Part shown: piece after piece, positions 1 through 10,399 of the stretch
Numbering within the stretch: position 1 is the stretch's first letter
Layout of the letters: each line of letters opens with the position of its first letter
Origin: Roridomyces roridus
Lineage: Eukaryota; Basidiomycota; Agaricomycetes; Agaricales; Mycenaceae
Reading direction: 5' to 3'
Length of the DNA: 64,000 bases
NCBI GenBank assembly: GCA_029378245.1
Contig: JARKIF010000007.1
Span: 2,728,001 to 2,792,000 of the forward strand
Position numbers and translations under genes: made by a program
Notes under the pieces: model-generated
The model's database searches: none
Told to the model about the DNA's origin: nothing
Seen by the model: only the letters and a program-made list of their open reading frames with translations

Positions 1-861
1 CACTTACGAACGGAGCTTTGTAAAGAGTCCATTGTCAACATGGGAACATGGGGAGTGGAAAAGACTGACTTGTGTTTCGTGAGAGGGAACCCGCATCCTG
101 CGAGTTGAGCGATAATTTCCAGTCCTTGTTTATCGCTTTGCGACAGGCCTGTTTCGCCCGTCATCGAGCGCTGCCACAGAAAATCAGGATTAAATACGGG
201 CATTTAGAGGGGGTCCACGCACGATGGCAAAGAAGAGCGCAGTAAACGCCATGCAGAAGAGGACACCGAGTATGATCCTGCTGTAGTTGTAGATCGCGTA
301 GAGGCGCACGCCGAGGACAACTACGGGCAGCGATTAGCATGGAGCATAGGCTTTTGTCTGACCGACTTACTGTTGACCAATACGCATTGGAAGATGAGGA
401 GCGCGACCCTGGTGAGGCCGACGCCGATGCACTTCTATACAAGTTGGCATCAGAATCTTAACAGTCGGCGGCGAGCAGAGAACCGAAACTCACCTGGGCT
501 GGTATTTCAAGGTACCCCAACAGCATCAAGGTAAGCGTGCACAGCAGAGGCGTGTATCGAAGGATCATAAAGAAGAAGAAACTGAGTCGTTTGGGCCCGC
601 GCCAGATGTATCTGACCTCGAGGTCGAGCGTGAGGAGATGGTCGTACAGTAGAATTACTGCCAGCGGTGTCTCGATATGATGCATGCCAGAGAAGAGAAA
701 TATGCGCACCAAGAGGGACGTAGACCCAGCTATCTGTGAACCTGCTAGATAGTGGATGCAGTTGAGAAGTGTGTTGCATGTACGAGCAGGATGTGTGCAG
801 CTCACCGTCCCCAAAAGAACTCGGTCAACGCGGACTCGATGCTGGACTGGTCCGGGTCCAT
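1..861 (-). CDS. DUF6533-type seven-transmembrane protein (5' part; continues off the left edge)
   Basis: This is a multi-exon gene on the minus strand whose 3' end lies outside the window. A short first exon starts at the ATG at 859-861 (MDPDQSSIES...) and ends at a GT donor. The next coding block holds the family hallmark AVILLYDHLLTLDLEVRYIW followed by a hydrophobic helix. Further exons read VGLTRVALLIFQCVLVNS and, after a 50-nt intron, VVLGVRLYAIYNYSRIILGV plus a hydrophobic stretch ending near GPPLNAR. The 'LLYDxLLTLxxEVxxIW' and 'RLYAIYN' signatures are typical of DUF6533 membrane proteins, which are greatly expanded in Agaricomycetes. Their function is unknown, though a receptor-like topology is often suggested. 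The splice site just after exon 1 and everything below about position 160 are uncertain. Confidence 0.7.
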
Positions 862-2398
862 GAGGCAGGAGGGGGAAGGCGCTGAAGGAGAGTATCCAGA
901 CTTCCGTCGTCTTTATTTCGTTCCCATAAGCAGTCGGCCCTCGTGGCACCAGGCCGGAACGTCACGCGCCAGATATACTAATATTGTCTTTCACACCCGC
1001 TTTCTGGGAGTAGTCCGAGCGATGCCTCGTCATGTGTGTCGGTGAGAGTCCATTGGACAGAAACGGCGGCCGATTTTAGTCTGTTTCGCGGAGCAGTGTC
1101 TTCCCTCCAATCAGCTTGCGGGCTTTTCAGTCGGCCGGGGAGATTCAGATACCGGGCTGGATGAGCAGAGGGCCAAGGGCCAAGGCTCTGATCGAGGTCG
1201 ATTGTATTACTGTTGGGAACAAGGGGACGTTCTAGGGGAAACGAGGAATGGCCGAAAAGCAGGATGCTCATGATTTCCGACACTCCGGCTGTTGCGAGCA
1301 GCGGAGAAAAGCGGTCGGTGGGAGTCGAGACGGAGGGAAGGAGAAAGAAGCGCTGTCAATCAAATTGTTGTTTTTTCTGTCAGGTGACCACAGACCAACA
1401 GATTGCGGATGATTTAATTTTATGCCATTGCCAGGCGGCTTCCCCGCTCGAGAAGCCTGGGAGGTGGGAACGGTGGCCGCCGATGGCTTATCAAGTCGCC
1501 GACGCCTGAGGTGGCCGAGGAAAGGAGGACGCAATGTCGCGGTCGTGCCCAAGTCGTGCCCCGAAATCGCGCCTTGGCATTATCAATGATAGCAGTCATA
1601 AAAAAGCTCGGCAATCCATCGGCACGGTGCGGCAGGACATTAGAGCCATCCAAGTAGCGAAATTATAATGACTCGTTCGACAGAGAGGAGTGTATTCGTA
1701 TTGAATCGAATGTGCTGTGGCGGTTGAAACACTTGATAATGCTTCCAATCTGCAAGACCTTCGTCAGAACGACTTGGTCCAGGCACTCAAAAGCCGTGTT
1801 CCCTCGCGTTCCTGTCAGGTTTTCATTGATGACTTGTGTCGGTGAGTTGCTCATCTACATTGTGTGCTTCCATCCCCGCGGCTAACTGGATCAGAACTTG
1901 GCTGTCTGTTGTCAGGGGATTGAGTAGATGAACCACTACGCGCGACGCGCTGAACGAATATTCTTGACGCGTATTGACTTCTGACGCTTAGAGAGAAATT
2001 CGCTGCAGCAACGGCGACTATGCATTTTGAATTTCGCGCTCCAGGGTGACCACCTTCGTCAAGTTTAACCAGCATTATGACACCAGCCGTTCCCATTGCA
2101 TTCTCCGAAAACACCTCTCCAGAAGTTACAACATCGTGTTACGTGTTGCGGAACTGCCCTGAATGCCGCGGCGCTGCCACAATTACCGCCGCACAAATGT
2201 GCTGGATGTTGTGACATACCAATCCGCACTGGGTACGAAATATTCTTGACAGGGTCGAACACTTCGCAACTTGGGGCCTAGAGTCTCAACGACCAAGCTG
2301 GCTGTCCACTGAGCACCATATAAACCCAGCTTCTCAGCCAACCCATCCTCAGTCAACTCCCTGACCAGCCACCGAACTCCACCCTCGATCAATCAGCA
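862..2398. other. Intergenic region between divergent genes
   Basis: No convincing gene is visible. Open frames on both strands are short, overlap each other and lack family motifs or a coherent splice pattern. The last 80 bases are the core promoter of the small secreted-protein gene that follows. Confidence 0.5.
2319..2324 (+). promoter_or_regulatory. TATA box of the small secreted-protein gene
   Basis: TATAAA lies 75 nt before the ATG at 2399. The leader between them is rich in C and A, as is common in fungal 5' UTRs. Confidence 0.6.
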
Positions 2399-3131
2399 AT
2401 GTTCATTTCCCGCATCGTGTCTGTGTTCCTGCTCTCCGCGGCTGCTCTGGTGTCTGCCTCTCCCTCGCCCGCCCCAGGCGCCGAGGTAGCCATTGCCAAA
2501 CGCGGTGCCGTGGACGTCAAGGGCGTCTGCAACAACCTCAAAAGCACTACCGAGGCGATCTTGCCTAAAATCGGTGTGCATTCCCTTCGAACTGCACTAG
2601 AAACCATTATACTTATTGTCGTCCTCAGAGGAACTCATTGGCGGCGGAATAGGCGAACTCCTCATCGCGGAGAAACTGTCCCCCCTCATCAAGGAGCTCA
2701 CCCTCGCGCTCGACACCGCAGCTGCCGCCTCCGCTGGGCTTCCGCTTGCAGCGGCTGCCGAGAAGGAGGTCATTGCACTCCTCGTCGCGGGTGTTCTCAC
2801 CGTACGTTCACGTCACAGTTTTCTCGATTCTATCCCGGTTGACTGGGCATATAGGACATATCGAAGACCCTCGACGGCCTCCTGTTCAAAGCGCTCTTCA
2901 TCCCCAACATCTGGATCCTCCTCGCCGAGGTAGACGCGTCGATCAACGGGTTCCTCATCAAGGTCGATATCGTCGTCGTCGGTGTCGTCGAGCTCATCTC
3001 CGGCTTGTACGTTTTCTTCTAATTTCATGTGGGATGTTGCCTCTGACAGCCGGGTTTGCAGTGTCATTGGTGTTGAGGGATTGCTCAAGGGTCTCGCGTT
3101 CAAACTTACTTGTGGCAAATTGGGTCTTTGA
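2399..3131 (+). CDS. Small secreted hydrophobic protein, Agaricomycete-type, unknown function
   Basis: Four exons (2399-2573, 2629-2801, 2855-3006, 3062-3131) join in one frame through GT-AG introns of about 53-55 nt and end at TGA, giving a protein of about 190 residues. The N-terminus (MFISRIVSVFLLSAAALVSA) is a signal peptide. A possible KR processing site follows near residue 34. The mature part is made of Ala/Leu/Val-rich amphipathic or hydrophobic stretches (LALDTAAAASAGLPLAAAA, IVVVGVVELISG) and has very few Cys. This resembles lineage-specific small secreted proteins of mushrooms. It is not a hydrophobin, because the eight-Cys pattern is absent. A surface-active or wall-associated role is only a guess. 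The four exon phases agree exactly, so the model itself is sound. Confidence 0.72.
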
Positions 3132-3708
3132 TTGATTTCACCGTTGACTCTCAGTATCTTATCTTACTTTGTGGTTTTCCGGAGTTTCCTGTTTTTGTTT
3201 GGAATTCTCCACCTTGCCGCGGAATTTATGCATTGTGAACTTTTCTGCCAACCCGATCCGGGCAGGCCGTCATTCAAGAATCAAGTAAGCCCTGGTCGGC
3301 AGCTCGGAGCTTTTCAGACACCTAAACCCTCCCGCTGCCGCCCGGAAACGCTCACGGATTAACTATAGAACTGTATTGATGGAACTGATCGCCATAATTC
3401 GACCATCAGCGGAGAGCCGAGCCGCCGCCCGCCCGCCGGGACGCCGTGATGACACACGTGACGCTGATCTCTCTTCTTCCCGACCATCGCTGTGTCAATC
3501 CTTCATTCGAACTGTTGCACTCCACTTGCCCAATTTTCCCTCATCTTCTCCGTCCAACCATTCCCCGCTTGGATTCTAGCCAACGCGTGTCGCTTTTTTA
3601 GGAGTTCTCAATGGCGCTCGTAGCAGGCAAGACGACGGCTCGCAAGGTCCCCGATCAATCTCCGCAGGAGGTGAAGCAAGTTTAGATGGAACTTGATCGC
3701 CGTCTATG
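3132..3708. other. Intergenic spacer
   Basis: This is the 3' flank of the secreted-protein gene and the promoter region of the phosphatase gene. I see no gene or repeat. Confidence 0.5.
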
Positions 3709-3715
3709 TATATAA
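3709..3715 (+). promoter_or_regulatory. TATA box of the acid phosphatase gene
   Basis: TATATAA lies 45 nt before the ATG at 3760, the spacing expected for a short fungal leader. Confidence 0.6.
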
Positions 3716-3759
3716 TCGCCGTCTCCTCGCACCCAAAACATCCGCACCTCACCCCCGCA

Positions 3760-5969
3760 ATGCTGTCCGGAATTCTCCTCGGTGCAGCACTACTCTTTGG
3801 CACTGGCATCCTCGCACAACCCGAGCTCCCCACAATCCCTGCCGATCTCAGCACGCCTGTCCAACAGCGTCTGGCATTCAATGGCCCCACGTCGATGCGT
3901 GTCGGGTGGAGCACCTACGAGCGGCTCGGCAAGCCCACGGTGGAATTCGGGGTCTTTCCCCACCTGATGACTCGTTCGGCGAGCTCGGAGAGTAGTACGA
4001 CGTACCCGACGAGTCGCACCTGGTCCAACACCGTCACCTTGACTGGATTGCTACCTTACACCACCTACTGTATGTTTTCTTACCTCGACGAGAACGGAAC
4101 GATTATTGACATCCGTGCAGATTACAAAATTCTTTCGACGAATTCGACTATTGGCTCCTTCAAGACCGCGCGCGTCGCTGGGGATCACAGCCCATACAAC
4201 AGTGCGTTGCTGATTTCAGCCCTCAAAGATCACCCGCTCATCTGTGCATGTTGATCAGTGGCAGGCGGTGCGTAAACTTCGCCGACGCTATTCTTTTCTC
4301 ACTCTCCCGCGCCCACGCGCTGCTGAATTTGACCAGTCATCGACATGGGCGTGTTTGGACCCGACGGACTGAGCACGCGCCCGACGAGTTTCACCGGCAT
4401 GCCGATCCCCGACCAACTTAAGCCAGGAGATCATACGACGATCCAAGCGCTGGCTGCTACGCTGGCTCAGTATGAGTTTATACTGCATCCAGGGGACTTT
4501 GCGTGTAAGTTTAGATCGCTCACATACGGCCTTGGTGTGATTGATGAACTTAGACGCCGACTCGTGGCTCTTTGGTGCGACTCGCACTCGCCTGCTTTCA
4601 TCCGCGTGTGCTGACTTTGGGAACGTAGAACTTGGCCTCGGATACATCAATGGTACACAAGCGCAGGGACCTGCTATCTACGAAGGTCTTATTGAACAGT
4701 TCTTGTGCGTATACCATCCCCTGCTTTCTGACGATTGCACCCATCGAGTCTATGCCACAGCGATCAATTATCCATCCTCTCAGGGTCCAAAGCATACATG
4801 GTCACCGCCGGAAACCACGAATCAAACTGCCTGAATGGGAAATCCCCCGGCGAGGCGTCGTGTCCGATAGGGCAAACGAACTTTACCGGATGTGCGTCTC
4901 ATTTGTCTCCCTTGTTGCAGTCGTGTCTTCATTCAAAAGTATCCCAGTTGTCAACCGTTTCTCGGAACTCATGCCCGAGACACCCGATAGCATCGTTGGT
5001 GTCCGGCCGCGCTTCGATACGGGGCTTGAGGGTGCGCGTATGAAGGTGCGTGAAGCAGTCCTCGATGAAAGAAAAGAATCTCGATTTTGAACGTTAGCAC
5101 AGGCTCGCGCGCTAGCAGCATCCAAAACCGGCGCCCTGCCACCATTCTGGTACTCGTTCGACTACGGGATGACACATTGTGCGTACTCCCTTCTCCACCT
5201 CTCTCTCTCTCTCTCTGACTAAATGCATGCCAGACCTCCTCTTCGACACGGAAACAGACCTCGGGAATGGCATCATCGGGCCCGACGAGGCGGGCGGCAC
5301 CCAGGGCGATTCTGACGGGCCTTTTGGCAGCTATATGAATCAGCAGGTGGACTTCATGGATCGAGACCTCGCGTCCGTGGATCGGAAACTCACTCCCTGG
5401 GTGTTCGTGTCTGGGCATAGACCGTACGTTCCCTTCCCTTCCTTCGTCTATGTGACATTATTCAAATGTTCAACAGATGGTACGTGGACAGCGGCCCTTG
5501 CACAGTCTGCCAGCAGGCCTTCGAGCCGATACTCCTCAAACATAAAGTGGACGTGGCGTACTTTGGGCATGTGCATAATATGCAGCTCCTGGGTCCCTTA
5601 GCGAATAATACACGGGATCCGGCGGGTTATGATAACCCGTCTGCGCCGGTGTATGTGGTGAATGGAGCTGCGGGTGCATTGAATCTTTCTACCTTCTTAA
5701 CGTTCTTTGCTGATGGAATGTGCCAGGCCACTTTGAAGGTCTCGATCTCCTGACGACGCCTGATAAGCTGCCTAGCTAGTGCGGCTCTTCCTATCATCCA
5801 GCGACTTTCATTGACTTGATGTTATAGTGGGATCGAGTGGTTCAATAACGGTACCCTCTACGGGTACAACATGTTCAAATTCCTCGACAAGGACCACCTG
5901 GAGATCGAGTTTATCAGTTCCAAGGACGGGACAGTGGTTAATAGCGTGACATTGTTCAAAAAGCATTAA
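3760..5969 (+). CDS. Secreted purple acid phosphatase (binuclear metallophosphoesterase)
   Basis: This enzyme hydrolyses phosphate monoesters outside the cell, so it would serve phosphate scavenging (EC 3.1.3.2 type). The gene starts with a signal peptide (MLSGILLGAALLFGTGILAQ), followed by the family's N-terminal fibronectin-like domain (SMRVGWSTYE...VEFG; TVTLTGLLPYTTY). The metal-binding motifs then appear in the expected order across several exons: DMGVFGPDG, HPGDFA joined by splicing to YADSWLFG, GNHESNC, VSGHRPW and YFGHVHNMQ. The C-terminal cap reads NGAAG, HFEGLDLL and NGTLYGYNMFKF and ends FKKH at 5969. These are the seven metal-ligand blocks of the family, so the enzyme looks intact. 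Introns are about 50 nt; one contains a (CT)n run near 5197-5218. The 3' end faces the next gene with a gap of only 36 nt. Confidence 0.88.
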
Positions 5970-6005
5970 AAGATACTGTATTCAGCCTATACAATGACAT
6001 TCAGA

Positions 6006-8344
6006 TTACAGGTCTGCGTCCCATTGATTTCCCTTTCCGTCAACAAGCCTCGTACGCACCATCCCCGCAGCTCTCAAGTTTTCGTCTGTAGGGTTGTCGA
6101 CTTGATCCAGCAGCTTTTCGAGCTCGGGATGATTGCGATAGAGCCATATCGCGTGGAGAAGCCCGGTACCACCGATAGCCTTGTGCCCACCGTCAGAGTC
6201 AGAATTAAGATGCCGAGATAGTAAGGCGGGTAGAGTGAGGGTGAGTAGGAGTACGGATGTTGCAAGTCCGAGTGACACCTGGAAATGTGATCAGCCTCGT
6301 CGAAAGGTAGGGAGAAAGTGAGAATGGTACCGCAACGATGTTCAACTATACTTGATCAGTTTCGGCGGATAGACGTGAATTTGGAACAAACCTCGAGTCG
6401 CTCTGCTTGGTATACCTCGGTAACCTGCGCGCTGCCTTGAAGCAAGATGGGAGGTTGGAATGTTTGAGAGAGCGCGTCCAAGTCATTGTCGAAAGGACTA
6501 TACATGCTTGCTGCGGTCATCGGGTTATGCCCGACTTCGAAACAAATTAGCACCGCATCATGAGCGATGGCTTTGAAATACAACTCACTCGTCCAGAAGA
6601 CAGATGCTACGACGTTCGAAAGAGCATTTTCCAGATCGTGCAATCGAATACTGCTTGCATTGCCTGAAGGTAAAATTAACGCCTGGTAGAGATATCTGAA
6701 AGGCAATGTTAGTCCACGGCACAACGAGTCAAGGTACGTACATGTCCGCCAAAGAAGCCATCATCGCATTCCCCAAGTTGAAGAGGTCGATGTTCTCGGT
6801 CAAATCGAGAGGGAAGCTAGACGCAGGTATGGCCTTGACCCAGAGCGCCCACTACACTTCGGTGAGTCCGAGAGTACATTCCGGGGAGTTGCAAGCAAAC
6901 CATGTTGATGAATGGATTTGAGCTGTTCGTGGGTGTCGATGCGTTCGGCTGGGGCGACCACGTCGAGGCGGATTTTGCGAAATCCGGTGTGAGGGAGCGG
7001 AGTTGTTGACTCTGGGCGTCGATACTGGCGGTCTGATCTACGAGGGATAGAGAGCAGGTGAAGACTTGGACGGATGACACGGAGTTATTCATGGGCGGGT
7101 CGAGCGGGACCATGGGTCCCGTTTCGCCGTCCGAGTCCAAAATCGGAATTGTACTGTAAAACGCGACGGTATTGTCGTCCACCCAGTTTTGCACCTGAGT
7201 GATAAGTCGCGGTTCTGCGAAACAAATTAAAGTCGATCGAGCGTCGACTCAATGACAGGCTTACGAGTGGGAGTAATGAAAAACCCTCCATAGGCCCACG
7301 TTTGTGTATCATTGAAGTGCGTAAAGTTCACGCCTGGCAGGTACTTGCAGGTGACGTCGAAGCCCGTGGCGTCCACTGCAGCGGTTCCAGTGATTGGGCT
7401 TTCGAGGACATCGTATAACGACCCCTGCGACAGTCCCGGACGAGTCGTGCTGTTCATGTTTGATGGGAGTGAGTACATCGATCCCACTGCGTATGTCTGC
7501 ATCTGGACGCTGGTGGATCTTCAATAATCAGGAAATTTCGGACGTAATTCACTCACTATTTCCCGAAATCCAAAGTGCCATTGTCAAAGACTGGCCCGAA
7601 ACTGCCGGCGCCAAAATCCCCGTCGTATGTGGGAAGACTGAGTGTGGATGCAACTGAATGCTGCGTTGCGCTGAATGTCACCAAAGAGAAGACGGAAGAG
7701 ATTGTAATGTGGAATCCGAGAATGGCTGTGAGATAGAGAGCGATTGACGAGAGGCCGAGGAAAGATGAGGTGCGAGCCGGTCCGACTGTCCTCTGATGCC
7801 ATAGATGGAGAATCGCGGCTCCAATTCCAGCCCAGGCAGCGGCATTATCGTGTGTTGTAGTCAACATCTGCTCCATACGCAGACTACGTCGAATGAACAG
7901 TGTTTGGGTTACGAAGACTAACAACGCGGAATATATCTGCGGATGTCAGATACGTCAACTTCAAGGAAAGAAAGGCGACACACTGTTCCGAATGCTGTTG
8001 TGGATGAAGTGATTAAGAAAGAGGCCAGCTTTTGATGTGCCAGAGGGACGGTGAATCGGTGTTCTAGCCCGGTAGCCCAGATAGCGATGAGCAATAGATG
8101 CAGAACGACCAGAGAAACATGAAGTATCCACGAGAGCACCTGAATCCTCCTCGAGGTAGCGTATTGGGAGTCCCTTTGCGCTTTCAATGGGTCAGTTTCC
8201 CGGTCGCCAAAACGCGAAAACGAACGTACCCTCGTCCGACTTCAATAAGCTATCGACAGAACTCGATATGCTTGCCGTGGCACGTTGTTCAATACCGCCC
8301 TGCGGGTGGACCTCGCCGAGGTCAGAACGGCGTGAAAAAAACAT
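6006..8344 (-). CDS. Large multi-pass membrane protein of a basidiomycete-specific family, unknown function
   Basis: The first exon starts at the ATG at 8342-8344 (MFFSRRSDLGEV...) and is spliced so that the frame continues into AQRDSQYATSRRIQ and a hydrophobic helix (VLSWILHVSLVVLHLLLIAI). Further exons encode AAWAGIGAAILHLW, ALYLTAILGFHITISSVF, a long Asn-glycosylation-rich extracellular part (NSTTRP, NFTHF, NNSVSS) and a final exon with LATSVLLLTLTLPALLS. It ends HPELEKLLDQVDNPTDENLR...AGMV, a C-terminus I associate with this family. Two N-terminal helices, a long outside loop and a last helix with a short inside tail are the visible topology. The role is unknown. Internal splice sites between 6300 and 7250 were not all resolved. 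Confidence 0.7.
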
Positions 8345-9131
8345 GGACGAAGAACTTAGAAGAAGAAAGATGAATGTTGTTGGGATCGCAGACAGTCTGC
8401 ATCCGACTGTCTTAGTTGATGGTTGCTAGCGTTTGGCTGCGCGAAAATGACACTGAATTCAATGAGTATGTACATGGTGTGGGAGGCGAATGCAAGAGAT
8501 TCTCACTAAGGTGCCAGCCTTGCTGGAAGAAAGCCATGTTCGCGGTCATGCCAGGTTCGCAAGAAGTTCGGCGCGGCCCAAGCGCGGCCACGAATCTAAC
8601 ACATGCCTGTTGTCCTTGGGGAGCTTTGGAGTTTCGGTTTCCCGAGTGTAAAGTTTTACATCCTCCGGGCTCGGGTACGACAGTACTAGTGAGCCAATCT
8701 TCTCGCTGTATAGAGATGGTCAAGAGTGGCAAGTCACGATGTCACACGTGACGGCTTGCTTAGTCACGAACTCCATTGGGCTTTCCGCAGCCACGTCGTC
8801 CTCCGAGCACCAAGCCCGAGTACCCAGTGTCAGGCACACCAGGCCTCCGTCGCAGCGCCACTTTCTTACGGGGATGACCCAGGATGACTGACTCTGTGTC
8901 TTCCTGTGCAACTCCCGCTCGGATTCCGTCGTCCTCGGCTTCTCATCATCCCGTGTGCCAGAAAGCTGTATCCGCCGAGCATGGATTTCTGTTTGGAAGA
9001 CCTCTTGCGCCCTCCTCCGCGCGCGCCCGTCAAGGCAGCACTGCCAGCACTGCCATACCCGCATACCGGCCACCCCAGCGGGTATATGTGCTTCGACATA
9101 ACCCGCAATCCCTTTGTAATTCCTGGCGTCG
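8345..9131. other. Divergent intergenic region
   Basis: This lies between the membrane-protein gene (-) and the STAND NTPase gene (+) and probably holds both promoters. An open stretch from an ATG at 8981 could be an extra upstream exon of the NTPase gene, but I see no motif that proves it. Confidence 0.4.
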
Positions 9132-10399
9132 ATGGCCATTAGACTTCCAGCGGAGGACTCGGACAACTACGAAGCGAAATGCTCCTCTCGGTCCTGTTTC
9201 TCTTGGCTCTTCGGCAGCCTTGTCGCGTGCGTGCCTTGTACTGCCCGAGTTTCTGTGCTAACGCCTCCCAGTACCCTTGTCTCGCTTCTACGAGGCCTCT
9301 GGACGACCGACGTTCCTCGTTATGAACTGGTCGATTGCGAGAAGGAGCCTCAGCACGTCTACGAGGTGCGTCAGCTATTGCCTCCTGTCGCCATGTTTCT
9401 CATTATCTGCAGACGCAGGCTCACCTCTTAGCCAGTCTCAAACGTAGGAACGCAGCCGACGCTGCTTTCCAGGCGCAGATTATGGCGCTCCTTGCCCCGG
9501 TCAAGATGCAGCTCGCCGAGCTATCTCACTCATTCCCCGTAAGCGCCCAGCACTGCTCTCCGTCCCCGACGACACTCATCTCTTCCCACCGCAGGACCCG
9601 CATCTGGATCATTCTTCGGATCTCCCGCCTCCACCCCAGATGTTCTTTGGGCGGGATGACGAGCTGGACACGCTTTGTCACCTGCTGTCCCCGGAGCGCC
9701 CGTACCCGTGTACTTTGCACGCCCAGGCAGTAGCCCTTACCGGTCCGGTGGGCATGGGCAAGTCTGCGCTGGCCCTCGCCTTCATCCACTTCCCGCAGAC
9801 CCTGCGTCGATTTGGCAGCCAGCGGTTCCTCCTTCGGGGAGACACCGAGGGAATGACGGGCGTACTACGGAGTCTCGCCGGGGCCCTGCAACTTCACCCT
9901 CAACTTCCTGCGCATGCATTACAGCCCACTGTACTCGCAGCGTTGGAAGCCTCCTCTGACGACTGTCTCATCGTCCTGGACGACCTCGGTGCGTTTCCCC
10001 AAATTTCCATATATGGCATCGACACTGACAGCTCGACTAGACGAGGCGCGAGTTCTACAGCCCACCCTAGGCGCCTTCCTAGCGCGCTTATGTGCTCTCC
10101 CGCGCGTCTACCTTCTCCTCGTCCTCCCTGGATCCACAGCCGTTCCTGACTTTGCCACCGCGATCATGCTGTCATCACTAGCCCTCCCCGCTGCTCGCGG
10201 CCTCTTCCGTGCCATCGCCGACCTTCCGCCTAACTCCTCTCCCTCTGATACGGACACGGACGAGGCTGTCGATGCTCTGCTCTTGCAGCATGCAGGCTGC
10301 GTGCCCCGAGCCGTCGTCGCGTTGGCACAACAGGCGCAGTACGAGCCGCTCCCTCTCCTCCTCGCGCGGTGTGCCGAGGAAGAGGGAGGTGCCGTCTAG
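9132..10399 (+). CDS. Short STAND-type (NB-ARC/AAA-like) NTPase without C-terminal repeats
   Basis: Four exons (9132-9365, 9413-9538, 9595-9988, 10041-10399) join in frame to about 370 residues. The N-terminal part has the helical region that precedes the NTPase in mushroom STAND proteins (QAHLLASLKRRNAADAAFQA, MALLAPVKMQLAEL). It is followed by the linker PPPPQMFFGRDDELDTL, a Walker A loop GPVGMGKSAL and a Walker B-like CLIVLDDL. Such proteins normally carry a further helical domain and TPR repeats, often reaching 800-1200 residues. Here the frame stops soon after a short winged-helix-like region (GLFRAIADLP...VDALLLQHAG...). It may be a truncated but expressed NTPase. The Walker B aspartates are split from the rest by an intron. 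The first exon can be read with or without a 45-nt in-frame intron (9228-9272). Confidence 0.62.
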
